From: Tetrahymena thermophila SB210
Taxonomy: Eukaryota; Ciliophora; Oligohymenophorea; Hymenostomatida; Tetrahymenidae
Length of the DNA stretch: 64,000 nt
NCBI RefSeq assembly: GCF_000189635.1
Contig: NW_002476262.1
Coordinates: 310,001-374,000 of the forward strand
Reading direction: 5' to 3'
The position numbers and the translations under genes are program-made. The notes beneath the pieces are model-generated. The model ran no database searches. It saw nothing but the letters and a program-made list of their open reading frames with translations, and was not told the origin of the DNA. Shown piece by piece: positions 52,958-64,000 of this stretch. How positions within the stretch are numbered: the first letter of the stretch is position 1; each line of letters begins with the position of its first letter.

Positions 52958-55377
52958 TCAGAGCTAAATTCTCATTTATGTATTATCTGGTATTTATAAC
53001 TAACTTTTATATTGACTCCCATTTAAAATATTTATATTATTGTTGTTATTGTTATTATTTTGTTAAAAATTTATAGAGTTATCTTCTTGTGATTATTCAT
53101 TATTTCTACCAAAGATTACACTTAAATTTATATTTTATATTTTTATAAAGTAGGATGCGAACGAACACTTTTGATTTAAGTTAAATAATTCTAGTTAAAA
53201 TAAAAAAAAGTTTAAAAAATTACTTTTAAAATAAAATAAATCAAAGAAATAATCCATCCTAATAGATTAATAGCATATCTTCCTAAGTAGTCATTTTCTG
53301 ATAATCCGTCTTTTAGAAATATCAAACTAAATAAATAAGCATAATTTACAAAGATAGGATTGAAAAGAATAATAACTTACTAAAATAGATCAATCAGTGC
53401 TGAAAATGATATCATGTAAACAAAAAAATATATTTCTTTATCAGTCCAATTTTTTCTAATAAAAGGCATTACTCTTAATAAAATAATAAGACCTAAGAAG
53501 TCACATCTTTCCAATAAACAAAGAATAATATTAAAGGCGACTAATACATAAACTCCATAATCTCTTAGCTTAAATGCTTCATGAAACTGTAAAATAAAAA
53601 TTTATTTAATATAAATCCTTTATTCACAAAACAAAAAAGTTTAAAATTTTATAAATAATAGTAAATTGCAATTTTAAACTTTTTTTAAATAAATAAATTA
53701 CATCAAATTCACTTATAGCACTCTATTTATAATTAGTAAAAGCAAATGTACTAAAGAAATCTTAATCAGATTTATCATCTTCTTCAATTTAACTTCTTTT
53801 ACGAATTTGTTAAGTGCTATGTTGTATCGTACCAAATAACCTTTTAAGATATTCTTATTCCATTTCTCTAAATTACTTTTATTCCTGCAAATCCTTAAGC
53901 TCAGATTCAATTTCTTCTAATCTATTTTTTCTATATTCAAACTTTTAAATAAAATTAATTGAACCTTTAATTTAAACTAAAATAAATTTGATAAATTGAT
54001 TACTTCATTAGGAATATAATCTACTTTAATATGCACAACTCCTATTTTAATATTTTTATCTTTAGCATCTACGACATCAATCCATGAATCTTCGTGATAT
54101 TCTTAGCTAAGATTTGTAATTTTAATTATTGATTCTGCAAATTGTATTTAATTTGTATCATTTGATATTCTTCGTTCATTCTCGTGAGTTTGTTTTACAA
54201 ATTTTATTTAAACTTAAACTATTTCTTTAATATTTTCAAATTAAATGTAATTATTTAATTCAGCCAAATTAAAAAATATATTGCTATATTACCATTGTCT
54301 TGTAGTAGGTTATCTATTTCAAACTGAATAGTTTCATGCCAGGCTGGAAAAGTAATATTTTAACCTAGTTTTAATTAAATCAAAATAAATTGAATTGTTT
54401 TACTGTGAATGTATAATTTACATAGTTTGGTTGAGATTTCATTCATTTAATCTACTCTAACTTTATCACAAAATACAATAGCCTTCACACTAAACGACTC
54501 TGTTTCATAAAGCTTTTGATATATTTTAAAAGAAGAGAGATTAGCTTGCTCTAGACTTATCTTCAAATATCTCAAGTTTATCCTGTATCTCTTTTTTAAC
54601 GTTTATAAATTTTTAAAAATCAAAGTTCAAATATAATTTAAGCTTTATTTAATATAGTTATTTGTGCAAAATAAGCTTCAAAAAATAGATATTTTTTTTT
54701 TGTTTAAAAAAGAATTTAGGAATTTAAAAATGTAATGTATTTATTTACATTATTTATAACAGAAATGATAAAGTTTTTTTCATCTTCTAAATTATTTATT
54801 TATTCTTGATAAAGCTATATTTCTCTCTTTAGCTCTGACTCCCTGCTTATATAGTTATGTGCAAATTCTTCTCTTTATATATTTATTTATTACATAAAAA
54901 TTATTTTAGTCAAATTGTAAAGTTTGTAAATGAAATATTTTTAAACTTGATAGAATACAAAGGTAAATAAATTCATCCAACCAATTTAAAGTAGCTTATT
55001 TAGAAATAAATCAATACAAATTATAAGTTACAAAGATACTCTACCATCTGAATTAGTATCCATACTGTCAAATAGCTCTTAAATAACCTTCATATTAATC
55101 TGTCTAACTTGCTTTTCATACTTCAGATAATTTAAAATTTCTTCTTAAGAAAGAAATCCATTATTATCCTTATCCATTATTTTGAATTCATGCTTTATAT
55201 TCTTAAACCTCTCTTTTATATTATCATATCTTATATAGAAAGAAGCATTGCTTAATATTATTTACCGTGGTCGTATTCGACTTGTAATGGTCTTACTGCT
55301 AAATAGTTTTTTGGATTTTAAAGCTACTCCTCTATTTTTTTTCCAGGAGAGGATATATAAGGGTGGCTGTTTCTCAT
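52958..55377 (-). CDS. EF-hand, C2-like and multi-pass membrane protein
   Basis: ATG 55377 starts MRNSHPYISSPGKKIEEQLQ. After one intron come two EF-hands: EFKIMDKDNNGFLSQEEIL and LFDSMDTNSDGRVSL, the second completed in the next exon by EEFAHNYI; the acidic loop positions are intact, so calcium binding is likely. A short coiled coil (ESELKREIQLYQEQINNLED) leads to a C2-like region: RINLRYLKISLEQANLSS, SVKAIVFCDKVRVDQ, LGQNITFPAWHETIQFEI (the GxxxxPxWxE strand pair), then SWIDVVDAKDKNIKIGVVHI. A linker helix precedes about four membrane helices: GVYVLVAFNIILCLL, LGLIILLRVMPFI, FVYMISFSALIDLF and INLLGWIISLIYFIL. The tail has eight or nine consecutive Asn and ends at TGA 52958. It may be a calcium-regulated channel-like or membrane-tethering protein. 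The order is unusual and the function unknown; some middle exon edges are approximate. Confidence 0.78.
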
Positions 55378-55920
55378 AAGTTTCTCTAAGATTTAAGAAT
55401 TTGTTTCTATACAAATCCTTGACTAAATAATATGTTTTCAAATATTGCAAATAAAGGTAGCTTATAATATTTTTTATTTAATAAATAAATCTTTTCAGGA
55501 TAGTATTATATCGTATTTTAATTTAAGATATAAATATTGTATGCAATCAATTCAAGTTTTAGGTTTCGAGTATATGAAACCAGCATCTAATTAATTATCA
55601 TTCGTAAATTAAATGCAAAAAGTACATTCCTGCTTTATTGTATATGCATTTATTTAAAGTAATTTTACGCATTTATTTTTAATGCATTTTTCATTTTATT
55701 TTCAAAATAATCTCATATGTACTGAATTAATTTGCTTTTCTCATAACCATTTAATGTTATGGAAAATAAAACGAAAAAAAATTTATATGAAATTTAGAAC
55801 TAATTATTAATATACAAAAAATAGTGAAATCAAAGTTACTTTCTAGCAGAAAATAAGATAAACTAATTGCAAAATAAATATAATAGATTTTAACAAATAT
55901 TTTGAAATAGCTATCAGAAA
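55378..55920. other. Divergent intergenic region
   Basis: Between the starts of the EF-hand/C2 gene and the LIGNW gene; expected to hold both promoters. Other frames here are open but not coherent. Confidence 0.5.
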
Positions 55921-57088
55921 ATGGAATTAAACTAAACAACGCTTGAGTCATATAATAAATAACTCTAAAAGGGATAAGGTAGGTTCTTTAGAGCTTAAAA
56001 ATATATATTTGCTTGCGGAATTCTAAAAACTATTTTTGAAATATTTAGGTACATTAATTGGTAATTGGTGGGAAGAAAGAGAATTAAGAGACGTAACTGG
56101 TATAGGAAGATCTGCTCATAATTATGCAAAGCTCAAATCAACCATTTCTTAAACTGGGGCCCAATCATTATATAAAGAATCCCCATAAACAGAATCAGTA
56201 AATGATACAAATGAAAGAACTATGGGTAAAAAATTCAATCACATACCAAACACAACCAACAGCGAATATGGTAAAGGTAACTAAATAAATTATAACATTT
56301 ACTGTATAGATTTAATATATATTATTTATTATATTTAAATTGAAATTGTAAAGGGTTTAATAAAGCAGATTAATTACCCAGAACTGGTCCAGTCCATCTT
56401 AGAACTCAATAATAAGTACATATTATGTTATATAAATCAACATATAAATATTAAAAGCAGTTTAACTTTTTTGAGAGCTTATAACAATTTAATCTTTGAA
56501 ATTTCAAAATAAATATGTAAAATAAAAAGATGATAAATCACATAAAATAAGAACTGAATGAAATCGAAAACTAAAAGGAAATTTAAAGAAATATTCGTTA
56601 CTTCTAGACAACTACATAAACTGAATTTGGACCTAAGGTAAATTTAAAATATTTTAGCTATGATAATATAATATTTTTTTTGTAAAGGAACATGCTATGG
56701 CAGGTTGCACAGTTGGAAGAAGGGTAATGAGAACTTAAAATGGATAACCAATAACTCCTGATAATAGAGATGAAGATATTTTGGTAGATCATGGATTTTT
56801 GGAAAGGTATTTGACAAAACTATTTTTTTATAAATTTTAATAAATTTATTTTTGTTTTTTTATAAATTAAGATAACCATTTTTGACTGATGAGGAATTGA
56901 AAAATCAATTACCATAAGGAGAGAGTTATTTAACATAGCAACCTATTACTTATTGGACTGAAAAGACAACAGATGGTTTTGGTTGCGTGTATTAATCAAA
57001 ATCAAACCCTAATGACCCTAAATCTACCTTTAAGCTAAACAATTAGTTTCTTAAAACATTCCACGACTATTCACATGTCAGAAAGTGA
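55921..57088 (+). CDS. Small protein with LIGNW..EER motif, axonemal microtubule-protein-like
   Basis: The start at 55921 (MELNQTTLESYNKQLQKGQ) splices through an intron ending at about 56048 into GTLIGNWWEERELRDVTGIG, then GRSAHNYAKLKSTISQTGAQ. Further exons: GFNKADQLPRTGPVHLRTQ, NHIKQELNEIENQKEIQRN, EHAMAGCTVGRRVMRTQNG and PFLTDEELKNQLPQGESYLT, ending NNQFLKTFHDYSHVRK and TGA at 57086. About 260 aa, basic, with little secondary structure. The L-I/L-G-N-W-x-E-E-R pattern, together with Gly/Pro/Tyr-rich spaced motifs, is typical of small proteins bound along axonemal doublet microtubules (SPAG8- or CFAP107-like). That assignment is a resemblance, not a demonstrated homology. It lies next to the TTLL gene on the same strand. 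Confidence 0.72.
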
Positions 57089-57594
57089 AAATTTTATAAT
57101 ATATTTTCATAGTATGCTACATAGACATAAATAAATAAATAAAACATTTTCAAATAAACAAACTAATAGCTTTAATAATTTTTTTTTTTAGCTTTTGCAT
57201 AAAAAGTTTTTAAATAAACTACTCTTTTTTTATAAATTAATTAATTAATTTAATTAATTAAAAAATGTTTAAAAATATAAATTGCATGATAAAAAATAAT
57301 GTATGATATGATGACTAATTTTAGTTAATATTTATAATATTATTATTGATTAATCTACTTTTAAAAAATTTAATAAATATGAAATTTTAAATTTATAAAG
57401 CAAAAATTTGTTGTTAAACTTATTTACAACATTAATTTTTAACATTAAAAACAAATTTTATAAATAATTAAACTCTTTGTTTCAATTTTTGTTTTTTATT
57501 TATAAAATTCAATTTTTTTTTTTTTAATAATTGAGCTTGTTAAAAATCTAAAAAATTAAAATATGTTAAAAAAATAAATATATTTCAAAGTATT
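57089..57594. other. AT-rich intergenic region with (TTAA)n run
   Basis: Spacer between two plus-strand genes, holding a TTAA-type repeat at about 57237-57260. Nothing coding recognised. Confidence 0.55.
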
Positions 57595-60500
57595 ATGATA
57601 AAACAAAAAACAAACACAATATCTAGCTATAGAAATATAAATTATACATAAAATCAAAAGGGATAAGGGTTTGAAGTATAAATAAATTCGGGAAGAGGTT
57701 CTTTTTTATAGCAAGATATCTTCCAAGAAGATTGCATCAACTCCTAAGCTATCGAAGCAGGTATAACTTTATTCTTTTGTCTAAATCATGACTGACTAAT
57801 TAAAATTCTACTTTGTAAAAAAAACTTAGGAAAGAATTCAAGCAAAAGGTTAAACCACGCACTAACTATTAACTATGACAATTAAGGTATTTATACATTT
57901 TTTTTTTCATCTATACAAAAATAAAACAACTGTCATATTTTTTGAAATATTTTAATAATTTAAATTTTTTAAACCTTTTTTTAACTCAAATAACTTTTTT
58001 GATAATTTCAAATATTTTGGCTTATCATAAAGGCCTAAATAAATATGATTGTATTTTGTTGCATTAAAAATAAATTTATTTTAATAAATATTAAATAATA
58101 GGTGAGTATTCTAATAGTTACTCTAACTAACAAATTGCTTAGGTTTCAAAAAAAATTTTTAGTAAACCCACTGCTCAAATAAAAAAAATAGGATATCAAT
58201 AACAGCTACCACCTAAATAACCAGCAGTAAATTTGGTTAACTTGAATCTTAATTTTAGTAATGGTCCCTAGAATTAACTACCACCTACTTATCCGATGAT
58301 TAAAAATCAAGAAAATATAATTAACTCTTAGCTTGATGTAGCTAATTCTAAAAAGAAGAAATAGCAAATACAATAATTCAATGATGTTATTTATAGATTG
58401 CCACAATAAAGCAGTAATCCAAATAGACTTTAAAAGCTTTAGACTTTATAACCTAAAATATAGGTTTAATAACTATAAGATGATCCGGTGAAAGCCTACT
58501 AAGTTGAATAATAAAACTAAATGACAATAGTTGATATTAGTTAGTGTTCACCATAAGTACTAATAAATAGCACAAATTTTAACAAAAGCACTAGCAATTA
58601 AACATTTTAATAAAACTTAGCATCAGAAAGTTAATTGATTAATAATGAAACGAGTATCAATGAAAAATAAGAGTTTACTTGCTAAACCTCAGGTACAAAT
58701 GAATATTTAACAAGACAAATATGTAACCATAAACAAAAAGTAATTAAAGAAGTTACTCACCCCTTCAACCAAAAAATATACTATGAAAATAAATAAAACA
58801 AAGTTGAATAAAATTCTACAGAAATAAATTTAACATCAGAAGACCTCCTTGAAAGAAGTATATTTTTTATTTTAATTATCATTTAATAATATCTTATTTA
58901 AAGTGAAAAAAAATTTAGACATAACTGCCTAGAAAGTGCTTTAGCTTAAAAACAAGCAGAGAGGTTTTATAGATAATAGCAAGAAGGGATATGGAGATTA
59001 ACCAGATAGTTTTAATATAAAATAATTAGAGTAATATGATGATTCATTACTTTACAATAATAATTTATAAAATAATAATGAAAACACAAAAAAAGGAAAA
59101 CAATTCTATCAATAAAGTTAGAAATCAAACTTAAGTGTTAACATAAATAATCATTTTAATAATTTTAAATATAATGGATACAGAAGTGATTAGAATAATA
59201 ATTAACTTGCTTTAAGAGTATCAGAAGGTGAAGAAAAACTCTAATAATATTTAATTAATAATAATTAACCTACTTAAATGCTTGAATATGAAGTAGAAGA
59301 TATAAGAAATGGCTTTAATTAGCAAAGAATATTTAAAAATTAAAGGCATAATTCAAACAGTTAATCAAGAGAATTTGAACAAAATAGTATTGAGTATTCT
59401 GAAAACCAAAAAGCATTGATAAATTAATTTCCTCTTTAAATCTAAAGAAAAGAAATAATTAATAATAAAATAAATAAGTCTTAATTGAATGCTGGATAGT
59501 TAACCGAATAAAATAATTTACCATAAATTTGTGAAGAAAATATTTAAAACAATGATTTAATTTAGCAAGCTAACTAAGAAGTTAATAAGAAGACTACTAG
59601 AAAAATTATAAATGCGAATCCTTCTTCAAAATAGACAGTTAATAAAAGATACTCTGTAATTTCTTAAACTGCAAATTCAAAACAAAAAGCTCCTTCCGCT
59701 AATTCGAATGCATTAATAACGTAGCAGTAAAAAGATAGACTTTAAAAAATGGATAAAGAAGCTTATTTAGAGTTGAAAATTAAAATATACTTAGACTTTC
59801 AAAGAATTATTAATTTCTCTAATAATATGACTATGCAACCTGTCCCAGTCAATGGCGTAAAATAGTATAAGGCTTATATCACAAAGGGTAATAATGGAGT
59901 GTTGATCAGAGCTGCTTTAAAAAATAGGTAATTAAAAAATAATTAGTTTATATTTGAAAAGATTTTAAACAAAACCATAAATTTGGTATTTATTTATTTT
60001 CTAAATCTTCATGTTAAATCAACGTTAAAAAATAAGATAAATACTTTAATTTTTCTTATAATAAAATTTACTTTGACTAAAAAGGTGGTGGTGGTCTCTC
60101 TCAGAATAAAGTGAAGATTACGATAATATAAACTTTTTATGGACATAGTGGCGCAAACCATTATTCTATAAAGCTATAAAGAATAGATCAGAATTATGCT
60201 TGAATACTATAAAAGATGATGAACAAGAAGAAAATTTATAAGTTAAAGTTTAGACAGATAAATAATCTTTATAACAAATAGATGTTGATTAGCAAAAACC
60301 AGTTAATGGAGTTGAAAATGCTAATTTGTAATTAGAAAACTAAAACTAAAATGAAGAGGTAGATAATAATAGCATATTAACCGTAGCTAAAGATATTACA
60401 GCTTGTAGTGAAAATAAAGAATCTTTATAATTAGAACCAAGTAGTACTAATAACGATTAAAGATGGGGATATAATGATGCTTCACCAACTAAAAATTTAA

Positions 60501-62179
60501 ATGATTTTATTTTAAAATCAAATTCTAAGAAGTAGAATTAAGGAAATTCAAGTCCAACTGGTGGTATGAGAAGTAACCAAGAAAGTACTAAATAAGACCC
60601 ATATAGTAAAATTAATGGTTTAGTAAATGAAAAGGACCTTTAGCTATTGATTAACTATACTAAAATTTCTAAAAAAAAGAAGTAAAATGCTGATAATATA
60701 ATACCTATTTTCACAAAAGAAGAATACCCACAAGGAATAGAGAGAGAATATGAAAAAATAAGAAATTAAGGTGGGTAATAGGTACAAGTGTTTAAGAATC
60801 CTATTAAACAAAAAATGCATAATCATATGGAATATAATTTTCACCTTGCTAATAAGAAAGCTCTTTTCTACAATATGAGATAATATTATAATTTGACTAA
60901 CAAAAATGTATTTGATTATCTACCTACTACATTCCATATTCAGAGTGGTTTGAATGATCCTGAATTCGCTAATTTTGTTAATTATTATAATAAGTTTGAA
61001 TAAGAGAATCCTAAAAGGAAAAACGTTTGGATTATTAAGCCAGGTGAAAGTTCTAATAGAGGTAATGGTATTCAAGTAGCTGGTGATGTTAATTCTGTTA
61101 GAGATATTATTAGAGTTAGGGAATCACATTAAAATGGCTTTAAGAAGACTTATATTATTCAAAAATATTTAGATCGTCCATTTTTATACAATAAAAGAAA
61201 ATTTGATATTAGATGCTTTATGCTAATGACAAATTACAATAACACTTTAAAAGGTATAATATTTATTTTAAAATGTTTCCTAAATAATAATTTATTAAAG
61301 CATACTGGTACACAGATGGGTATATTAGAACATCTACAAAAGAGTTTACACTAAAAAATTTAGAAAATAGAATGATACATCTCACTAATGAAGCTGTATA
61401 AAAAAGAGGAGAAGATTTTGGTAAGTTCGAAAATGGAAACAAGCTCTCTTATGCAGAATTTTAAAAATATATTGATTCTACTTATCCAAAAGAAAATTAT
61501 AATTTTATGTAATAAATTTATCCATAAATGAAGGTAAATTGAATTCTTAAAAAGTAAAATAAATTATATTTTACATTTTATTAATTGAAAGTAACTTGCT
61601 TATGACTCAGTTTGCTCAGTATACACTAAAATAGATAAGAAGAAAAGAAATTTTTCTTTTGAGGTAAAATATTTAATAAAAATAAAAATATTAAATCAAT
61701 AAAAATATTTTAAAATTTATAGTTGTTTGGTCTTGATTTTATGATAGATGATAGCTTTAAAACATGGCTAATCGAAATAAACACTAATCCTAGCTTGACA
61801 ATTGCAGCACCTCTGATGTCTAGGCTATTACCAGCATTAATAGATAATGTGCTTAAAATAGCTATAGATCCAATATTCCCACCTCCTAATTTCCCTAAGT
61901 CGAAAAAGCATCTAATACCGGAATAAATTTACGAAAACAATAAATTTGAGCTACTTTTTGACTCAGAAGTTGATGGTGAAAGAATTAAAAAACTTTACTA
62001 AAACATTTCAAATAAAAGTAATTTTTGACTTTAAAAATCTAAATTATTAATTTAAAATTTTCTTAAAATTAGTTGATGAGCAAATAGAAGAGGATTGCAA
62101 AAACGAAGAAGTATATGACGACGATGATGCTGATGTTGATTAGGAGGGAGAAGAGAACGAAGATGAGGAAGGATACTGA
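57595..62179 (+). CDS. Tubulin tyrosine ligase-like (TTLL) family enzyme
   Basis: ATP-grasp ligase that adds glutamate or glycine to tubulin tails or similar targets. The N-terminal roughly 700 residues are Gln/Asn-rich and disordered, from MIKQKTNTISSYRN. The TTL region then follows in order: NFLWTQWRKPLFYKAIK, HNHMEYNFHLANKKALFYNM, FDYLPTTFHIQSGLNDPEF, NVWIIKPGESSNRGNGIQV (nucleotide-binding Lys), TYIIQKYLDRPFLYNKRKFD then IRCFMLMTNY, AYWYTDGYIRTSTKEFT, MIHLTNEAVQK, and LFGLDFMIDDSFKTWLIEIN leading into TNPSL (metal-binding Glu/Asn). These are the catalytic landmarks of TTLL enzymes, and the N-H-x-E / FHI pattern recalls TTLL10-like or TTLL3-like glycylases; which amino acid is added cannot be decided here. 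A strongly acidic tail (EEVYDDDDADVDQEGEENED) ends at TGA 62177. The introns are short. Confidence 0.92.
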
Positions 62180-62335
62180 AATACTTAACATAAGAACAAG
62201 AATTATTTAAAAATTTATGAATATGTCTGTTTATTTATTTTCAAAAGGTATTTATATATTAATCAATATTATAAATTTAATGTAAAAAGTCAGTGAATGT
62301 ATTACTCAATCAATGAACAAGCTAATACAAGTGTT

Positions 62336-64000
62336 TCAAAAATGTATTTTAATTCCTAATTTATTTTCATTACTTAAAATTCCTTAAATAACTTTGTTAT
62401 CAGCTATGCTGTTGTCTTTAAGGTAGATATTTTTTATTTTGCATATTGTATTCTTTTTTAAGTCTTATATTTTGTTTAGAGATTTTTCAGTTATTTAATT
62501 GTTTTATAAGTATATTTCCTCAATATTTTTGCAATTAGTTTCAACTAAATCAATAAGTTTTATAAAACCTTCATCAGTAATTTTATTTTTGTTTAACTTC
62601 AAAGTTTTTATGGAGCTATTTTCTTTCAAAGCAATAGCTAATATTTCTAAACCTTTATCACCTATTTCTAATAAAAATATTAGACCATAATTATAATTTA
62701 AAAAAAAAATCATACCCATATTTGAAAGATCGACAATCTCTATACTATTTCCAAATATCTCTTAAATTAAATTTAAAAATTTTGCCTACTCTTTTATATG
62801 TAGTATTTATCTATGGTCTGTTTAACTCTTGCTCGACTCTTCAAGAAATTTGTCATCATCATCCTCATTTAATAAGTTAGTATCTTTAGCCAAGCTTAGC
62901 AGAATACTTTTTTTAATATCAGCAGTACCAGTAACTTCATGAGTGTGAATTTATTCTTCAAGTAAATTAATATCATTAAGAGATAAATTATGATATGATA
63001 ACATTGATGATAAGAGAAAATCTTTATTGTTAATTTATGAGATGAGATTTTCATCATCTAGATCTTCTTCATTATTCTTTTTACAGTTATCATTATTATG
63101 CATATAAAAATTGGAGTTAACCCTCGTAAAGTGCTGTTTCTGATCATTTTAGACCTGGTTATGAGCATGAGGTTTTAAAATAAAATCGTTGCCAATTATT
63201 TAGCTTTATTATAACTCATCAAAATTAATAATATTATTAGCATCTGATACTTAGTTAATTAGTAATGATTCTTTAAGCTATTCCTCATTTAAATCATCAT
63301 CTTAGTTATTTCTATTCATAGCTCTCCTAATTAAGTCGTCTTCTTATTTGTCTTAAACTAATTCTGTTGCCTCACTAGCTTCTAATATTTGCTCGTTTTT
63401 ACCAAAATTAAAGTGCGTATTGTATTTTTTAGTTTAGTTATAAAATTCATCAAGATACTTCTTTGTTTTTTTGTATTAAGATCTTTTTCTAAATTCTAAC
63501 CTAATTTATTACTTATATGTCAATTCTGATTATTTTAGTAGCTCTTAAAGCTTAGCATTTTAAATATTTTTATCATCTTTTATTTATTTGATCTTAATAA
63601 AGTTATTTAGCGAATTTTAAAAGCTTGGATCAAATTCTAACTTAGTTTCTTAAAGTTGAATCATCTTTACTTTTTCAGATATGATAGAATTATTTTCTAT
63701 GATTTATCTCAACATTTCCTCGCCTTAATCAATTATATCAAGGTTTTAATTATTCTTGACTTCTAGCATATCGAACATAATCTCGTTCTTTGAACTTAAC
63801 TCACAAAGATTTTATAATTTATCCTATGCCCTAAACAAAAACTCATAAATTCATTAATGTAAAATTATTTAAATTACTTTTTTTTCCATTCTTCGATTTC
63901 ATTCAGCAAATTCTACTTTGACAAATCTAGTATTTTATAAAAACCCCCTTCTGTTTACACAATTAAGTTATTTATTTCATCATATAATTTATTTTTCTTC
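62336..64000 (-). CDS. Leucine-rich-repeat (ribonuclease-inhibitor type) protein, 5' end beyond window
   Basis: The gene enters from the right edge. The first visible exon reads LYDEINNLIVQTEGGFYKIL to WKKK, followed by an intron near 63850-63890. Next comes a helical region (MFDMLEVKNNQNLDIIDQGE, KKYLDEFYNQTKKYNTHFNF) and an acidic linker. The C-terminus has LRRs of the RNase-inhibitor kind: IEIVDLSNMGDKGLEILA, ALKENSSIKTLKLNKNKITD, EGFIKLIDLVETNCKNIEEI, YLQNNQITEKSLNKI and YLKDNSIADNKVI, ending GIKIHF and TGA at 62336. An intron of about 54 nt (ending near 62667) splits the first LRR, and its removal gives NMG-DKG. LRRs of this type usually bind proteins. The partner and full length are unknown. 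Its stop is only 156 nt from the TTLL stop on the other strand. Confidence 0.75.

Noticed and set aside
55757..55951. Hydrophobic minus-strand ORF
   Set aside because: Lies in the divergent promoter region and overlaps the first exon of the LIGNW gene antisense; no splice or family support.
62504..62719. 71-aa ORF starting MGMIFFLNYNYG
   Set aside because: The first part is the translated intron of the LRR gene; only the portion from GDKGLEIL onward is exon.
1..64000. tRNA genes, telomeric CCCCAA repeats, transposon ORFs, CRISPR arrays
   Set aside because: None was recognised by eye. A tRNA scan would be needed to exclude tRNAs firmly in such AT-rich DNA.

Overview
The window reads as macronuclear DNA of an oligohymenophorean ciliate, most likely a Tetrahymena or close relative. 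Base composition is extremely AT-rich. TAA and TAG occur in frame throughout conserved domains, where glutamine fits, and every gene I could close ends in TGA. Ordinary stop-to-stop ORFs are therefore short and mostly meaningless; genes were read with TAA/TAG = Gln and spliced by hand at GT..AG introns, usually about 50-170 nt, longer than typical Paramecium introns. No tRNA, rRNA, transposon, CRISPR array or telomeric repeat was recognised. All exon joins are manual predictions checked by reading frame and phase only.

Layout. 1-278 (-): 5' end of a biotin-carboxylase gene (propionyl-CoA carboxylase alpha type). 1552-2807 (-): U2 snRNP A'. 2953-3149 (-): a possible 53-aa gene. 3807-5296 (-): Cys-rich protein with a bZIP-like segment. 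5552-6488 (-): Gln-rich protein. About 7560-14655 (-): Rab-like domain with degenerate GTP-binding motifs fused to a Gln/Asn-rich protein of about 1800 aa. 16044-21753 (+): membrane hybrid histidine kinase with C-terminal receiver. 22525-25244 (-): CCHC zinc-knuckle protein with WG motifs and an Arg/Asp-rich region. 25944-26700 (-): small membrane protein. 27169-31571 (-): long coiled-coil protein. 32120-33334 (-): RING/TRAF-type zinc-finger protein. 33866-34440 (-): unidentified gene. 34663-41467 (-): very large charged protein with degenerate repeats. 42321-45599 (+): Gln/Asn-rich coiled-coil protein. 46114-48531 (+): CCDC61/VFL3. 49505-52033 (+): Gpt2/Sct1-type glycerol-3-phosphate acyltransferase. 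52958-55377 (-): EF-hand, C2 and membrane protein. 55921-57088 (+): small protein with an axonemal-type LIGNW..EER motif. 57595-62179 (+): tubulin tyrosine ligase-like (TTLL) enzyme. 62336-64000 (-): leucine-rich-repeat protein, truncated by the window edge.

Genes are independent transcription units on both strands with short AT-rich spacers; nothing suggests operons. The right half contains several cilium or basal-body candidates (CCDC61/VFL3, TTLL, the LIGNW protein, large coiled coils), but shared position is weak evidence of shared function. The most interesting items are the pseudo-Rab fusion protein, the zinc-knuckle/WG protein (a possible Argonaute-hook protein of the kind ciliates use in RNA-directed genome rearrangement), and the EF-hand/C2/membrane protein.
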